In this document: positions 61,458 through 64,000 of the stretch, piece after piece
How the letters are laid out: each line of letters begins with the position of its first letter
Position numbering within the stretch: the first letter of the stretch is position 1
Origin: Plantago ovata
Taxonomy: Eukaryota > Streptophyta > Magnoliopsida > Lamiales > Plantaginaceae
Length of the DNA stretch: 64,000 bases
NCBI GenBank assembly: GCA_028274465.1
Contig: CM051455.1
Coordinates: 105,274,942-105,338,941 of the forward strand
Reading direction: 5' to 3'
The notes under the pieces: model-generated
Databases searched by the model: none
The model's input: only the letters and a program-made list of their open reading frames with translations
Told to the model about the DNA's origin: nothing
Made by a program: the position numbers and the translations under genes

Positions 61458-62654
61458 TGATGAACGTGTATTTTACACCTTCATTCGAGTCTTTTTCCAC
61501 CTATTTAGCTATCATCTATGTTAATTTAGCTATATTTTAGTGCATTTTATTAGAATAGTGTCACGTTTCCCTTTTCTTAGCATTTTTCAGGTTTTAGGTG
61601 AAAAACGTGATTTTCCGGGCAATTATATTGAAGAGAACGAAGAATCGGTGTTCCGAGGACATTCGTGGAGTATCTAGAAGGTTCCGGATGGATTTGAGGT
61701 CTAGGGGTCGAGTTTCAAGGCTTAAAGTTCACTAGAAGGCAAAATCCGAGTCCGGAAAGGAAAAGAAGACCAAAAACGCGTCAAAAACGCGTCTCCACCG
61801 ACGGGAGCTCCCGGGCGGTTCGCCCGGGATGTGGGGCAGTTCGCCCCACACCAGGCGGTTCGCCGGATGTCTGGGGCGATTCGCCCCACACCTTCCGAAC
61901 TCCTATATATAGTTGCTTCTGTTTCTACGTTTTGCATACTTTCTCAGACCTTTTTTCATACTTTTCACATTATTTTTAGATAGGAATTCTCCAGAGCCTG
62001 TTCTGGGAATTCTTAGCATAGGAGACTATTTTTCTTATCAATTTGGAGGATTATCTTGCTTGTGAGTTCGCAATTCTTCGGAGATTGACAACCTTCGTTG
62101 GTAACATTGTATCTCACGATTTTTCTATTTATATTTATATCTTTCAACATGTTTTCATTCAATCTTGCTTTGATTTCTGTTGATTGCATGACATCTATGA
62201 ATAGCTAAATCTATCGTTGGTGATAGTATGTGATTTCTTAGTTAGGGTTCTTAATTATGCATGATGGCTGTAACGCGAATCAGATTGCTTTATTTCTTTG
62301 ATCTATCTAAGCCCTCTATCTTCGTAGTGTTGAATTGAACAGAACACATTGGACAATTCATGATCTTAGATTTCTATGCAAAACGATCGGGTACTTCATG
62401 CATGATTATTAACTTGATGCTTTGAATGATCATACTATCACTAACTTCCATTATCTTTGATAACAAAAATATGTGCTAAGTCGTTTGTTGAGTTTATTGT
62501 TTAAGTTAAATTAGATAAAGCTAGTTATAGTCCTTAGAGATCGACACTCGAGGTTATTTTACTGCTACACTACGGTTTTCGTTGTAGTTGTGAATTGTCA
62601 TTGGCTAAAAAAAATTTATTTGATTAATTGAGTCTGACAAACTCCGGTTCATCA
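61458..62654 (+). repeat. Ath-i 3' LTR (1197 bp)
   Basis: It begins TGATGAACG and ends GGTTCATCA, pairing with 39414-40600. Ath-h gag sequence follows without a primer site. Confidence 0.92.
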
Positions 62655-63653
62655 AGCACCAGGGAGTTGGACGACCCTAGCTCCCCAATTTCACCAGTAG
62701 TTGACGATCTTCATGATGCGGAGCACATTCCAGCGGTTACCACCGAGGCCCCTGAGTTCGAGGAAGTAAACCTACTCCTCCGTGGTGGAAAGGTAACTAA
62801 AATTCCTAATTGTGTACGTCCTAAACATGTTAAATCTACTGTGACTAACAATGCAGGGATAAGCAAGGAGAATGGAGTTGGTAAGAGATCAACGGACTCT
62901 CAAGTGCAGGACGATACACCCCGCGCATCGGAAGGGGGCGGCGGCGATGATGGGGAAAAGGGGGACACACCAAACATTGAGGAGGGACGTCATAAGTCCT
63001 CCAACCCTTATGTGCCCCCGAAACCTCATATGCCATTCTCTGGTAGGATCAAGCCAGCCAAGAAGGATATACAGGAGTCACCGCTATACAAGCGCCTCTT
63101 TAAAGTCGAAGTTAATGTTCCTCTATTGGAGTTAATCCAAAATGTTCCCGCCTATACGAAGTTCTTTCGTGAGGTTAAGAGCAACAAAATGATTGCTCTA
63201 GGGGGGGACGTTAACGGGATTGAGACGGTGAATTCTATAGCGGATCTTCCTGCGAAGCAAAGAGACCCAGAAAGCTTCATAATCGATATTACCATGGGGA
63301 ATGGACGTTCCACCAAGGCTATGCTCGACTTGGGAGCTAGCATCAACCTGATGCCCTACTCAGTATACAAAGCTCTAGACCTTGGAGAGGTGAAGCCAAC
63401 CGAAATGGTTGTAAAGATGGCGGACCAAAGCGTGAAGCGCCCTGTGGGAATAATTGAGGATATCACCGTGAAGGTAGACAAATTGATATTTCCTGCAGAT
63501 TTTGTAGTGATGAAGTCAGTTGAGGAAGGAAAGAGCCATGTTCACGAACACGTGGTGCTGCTTGGAAGACCATTTATGGCAACTACGAATACATGCCTTG
63601 AACTCAAAGGCAAGAAAATCTCCATGGAGGTAATGGGTGAGAAAATTCAATAG
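62655..63653 (+). CDS. Ath-h Gag C-terminal region and aspartic protease
   Basis: The open frame formally begins in the Ath-i LTR; the Ath-h part starts at 62655. It has the classical Athila layout: EVNLLLRGGK, NPYVPPKPHMPFSGRIKPAK, NVPAYTKFFREVKSNK, DLPAKQRDPESFIIDITMGN, then the protease site LDLGASINLMPYSVYKAL, VKMADQSVKRPVGIIEDI, FPADFVVM and VVLLGRPFMAT. The catalytic triad is D-L-G rather than D-T-G, which is common in Athila proteases. The protease would process Gag and Pol. It stops at TAG (63651-63653). Confidence 0.8.
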   Translation, partial: STRELDDPSSPISPVVDDLHDAEHIPAVTTEAPEFEEVNLLLRGGKVTKIPNCVRPKHVKSTVTNNAGISKENGVGKRSTDSQVQDDTPRASEGGGGDDGEKGDTPNIEEGRHKSSNPYVPPKPHMPFSGRIKPAKKDIQESPLYKRLFKVEVNVPLLELIQNVPAYTKFFREVKSNKMIALGGDVNGIETVNSIADLPAKQRDPESFIIDITMGNGRSTKAMLDLGASINLMPYSVYKALDLGEVKPTEMVVKMADQSVKRPVGIIEDITVKVDKLIFPADFVVMKSVEEGKSHVHEHVVLLGRPFMATTNTCLELKGKKISMEVMGEKIQ

Positions 63654-63779
63654 GTAGGATGTAGTATAGGAGATAAAGAAGTTATAGATGAATTAAAGTT
63701 CATTGATTGCTATGATTCTATGATTTCTGAATTTCATCATTGTCATGATAATATTGAACCTCTTGAAGAGGAATTAACT

Positions 63780-64000
63780 ATGCAGGTAGAGACGTGTTAC
63801 ATGTCTGAGGAAGCAAGGGCATTAGTTGAGAGAATGGATAGCACACCCGAAATCCCATTCGGAGAAGAGGTGCTTGAACCCATAGAGGAAGAAGAGGGAG
63901 AGAACCGACTTCCAGAAGAGCCTAGCTTAGATTTAAAACCCCTTCCTGGGCACCTTAAGTATGTGTACTTAGAGGAAAATGAGAAAAAGCCTGTAATAAT
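63780..64000 (+). CDS. Ath-h linker toward reverse transcriptase (partial)
   Basis: An open stretch from an ATG at 63780 is acidic (EEEEGENRLPEEPSLD) and contains LKPLPGHLKYVYLEENE. This corresponds to the LKPLP-HLKY-YLGE linker that directly precedes reverse transcriptase in Athila and Tat pol. The frame is still open at the window edge. Reverse transcriptase is therefore expected just beyond 64000. It is separate from the preceding open stretch; I make no claim about how they connect. Confidence 0.7.
   Translation, partial: MQVETCYMSEEARALVERMDSTPEIPFGEEVLEPIEEEEGENRLPEEPSLDLKPLPGHLKYVYLEENEKKPVI

Larger units (their letters stand above)
39414..62654 (+). mobile_element. Ath-i: non-autonomous Athila-like element with gag-pro, inserted in Ath-h gag
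   Basis: Paired LTRs (39414-40600 and 61458-62654) are very similar by eye. Flanks are AACAC (39409-39413) and AGCAC (62655-62659), a duplication with one difference, and both flanks are Ath-h gag sequence. Inside are a tRNA-Asp primer site, gag-pro (about 40735-42889), the Ath-j insertion, a spacer with a GC-rich array and the 3' non-coding region. No second gene, reverse transcriptase or integrase is present. Without nested elements it is about 5.9 kb and its ends look whole. Confidence 0.9.
36728..64000 (+). mobile_element. Ath-h: Athila-like element, host of Ath-i, continues past the window
   Basis: Parts in view: 5' LTR (36728-38110), tRNA-Asp primer site, gag (38257-39413), then the 23-kb nested Ath-i insertion, then the gag-protease continuation (62655-63653) and the linker toward reverse transcriptase (63780-64000). 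It is the only element here whose gene order heads into polymerase, so it is the one candidate for a once-autonomous member. The 3' LTR is outside the window. Confidence 0.85.

Overview
The window looks like intergenic nuclear DNA of a eudicot plant, probably heterochromatin. It is almost wholly transposable elements, with no recognisable host gene, tRNA or rRNA. The plant signs are Athila-type Ty3/Gypsy LTR elements with a tRNA-Asp primer site, SIRE-like Ty1/Copia LTR elements with a tRNA-iMet primer site, and a CACTA (En/Spm) DNA transposon. I cannot name the species. Short names used here: Cop-1 to Cop-3 for the Copia-like elements, Ath-a to Ath-j for the Athila-like ones.

Left part (1-17576): the 3' end of Cop-1 (1-2092) sits in the leader of the minus-strand Ath-a (2093-3628). 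Next come the 3' end of Ath-b (3629-6118), the minus-strand Ath-c (6119-11886, split by a solo LTR at 7519-8718), Ath-d (11887-16751) and an orphan 3' fragment, Ath-e (16752-17576). Several of these junctions lack target duplications, so the area has been rearranged by recombination.

Middle (17577-36727): a four-level nest. Ath-f (17577-35704) holds CACTA-1 (19061-31247, TSD AAA), which holds Ath-g (19328-28372, TSD GTCAT), which holds Cop-2 (21579-25093, TSD GTTTT). Cop-2 is cut by a 100-N assembly gap. A degenerate minisatellite with two strong palindromes (35765-36400) lies in the only stretch not clearly derived from an LTR element.

Right part (36728-64000): a second four-level nest. Ath-h (36728 to beyond the window) holds Ath-i (39414-62654), which holds the minus-strand Ath-j (42949-60300, TSD GCAAC), which holds the minus-strand Cop-3 (48891-58438, TSD CCAGT). 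Insertion order follows directly: Ath-h, then Ath-i, Ath-j, Cop-3.

No reverse transcriptase, RNase H or integrase is visible in the window. Most elements carry gag or gag plus protease only, so they look non-autonomous. Only Ath-h reaches the linker that precedes reverse transcriptase, at the right edge. Three Athila-like elements carry a second gene that I read as the 'putative plant transposon protein' type (probably PF20167). The second coding region of Cop-3 appears to be a distant relative of it, although Cop-3 belongs to another superfamily. Across the Athila-like families four non-coding modules recur: GC-rich palindrome arrays upstream of the TATA box and again in the internal spacer, a GGGAGGCAAC motif after gag-pro, paired hairpin/polypurine modules, and a conserved block before the 3' LTR. 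A leader intron of about 550 bp before the second gene is seen in two elements and is exactly absent from a third.
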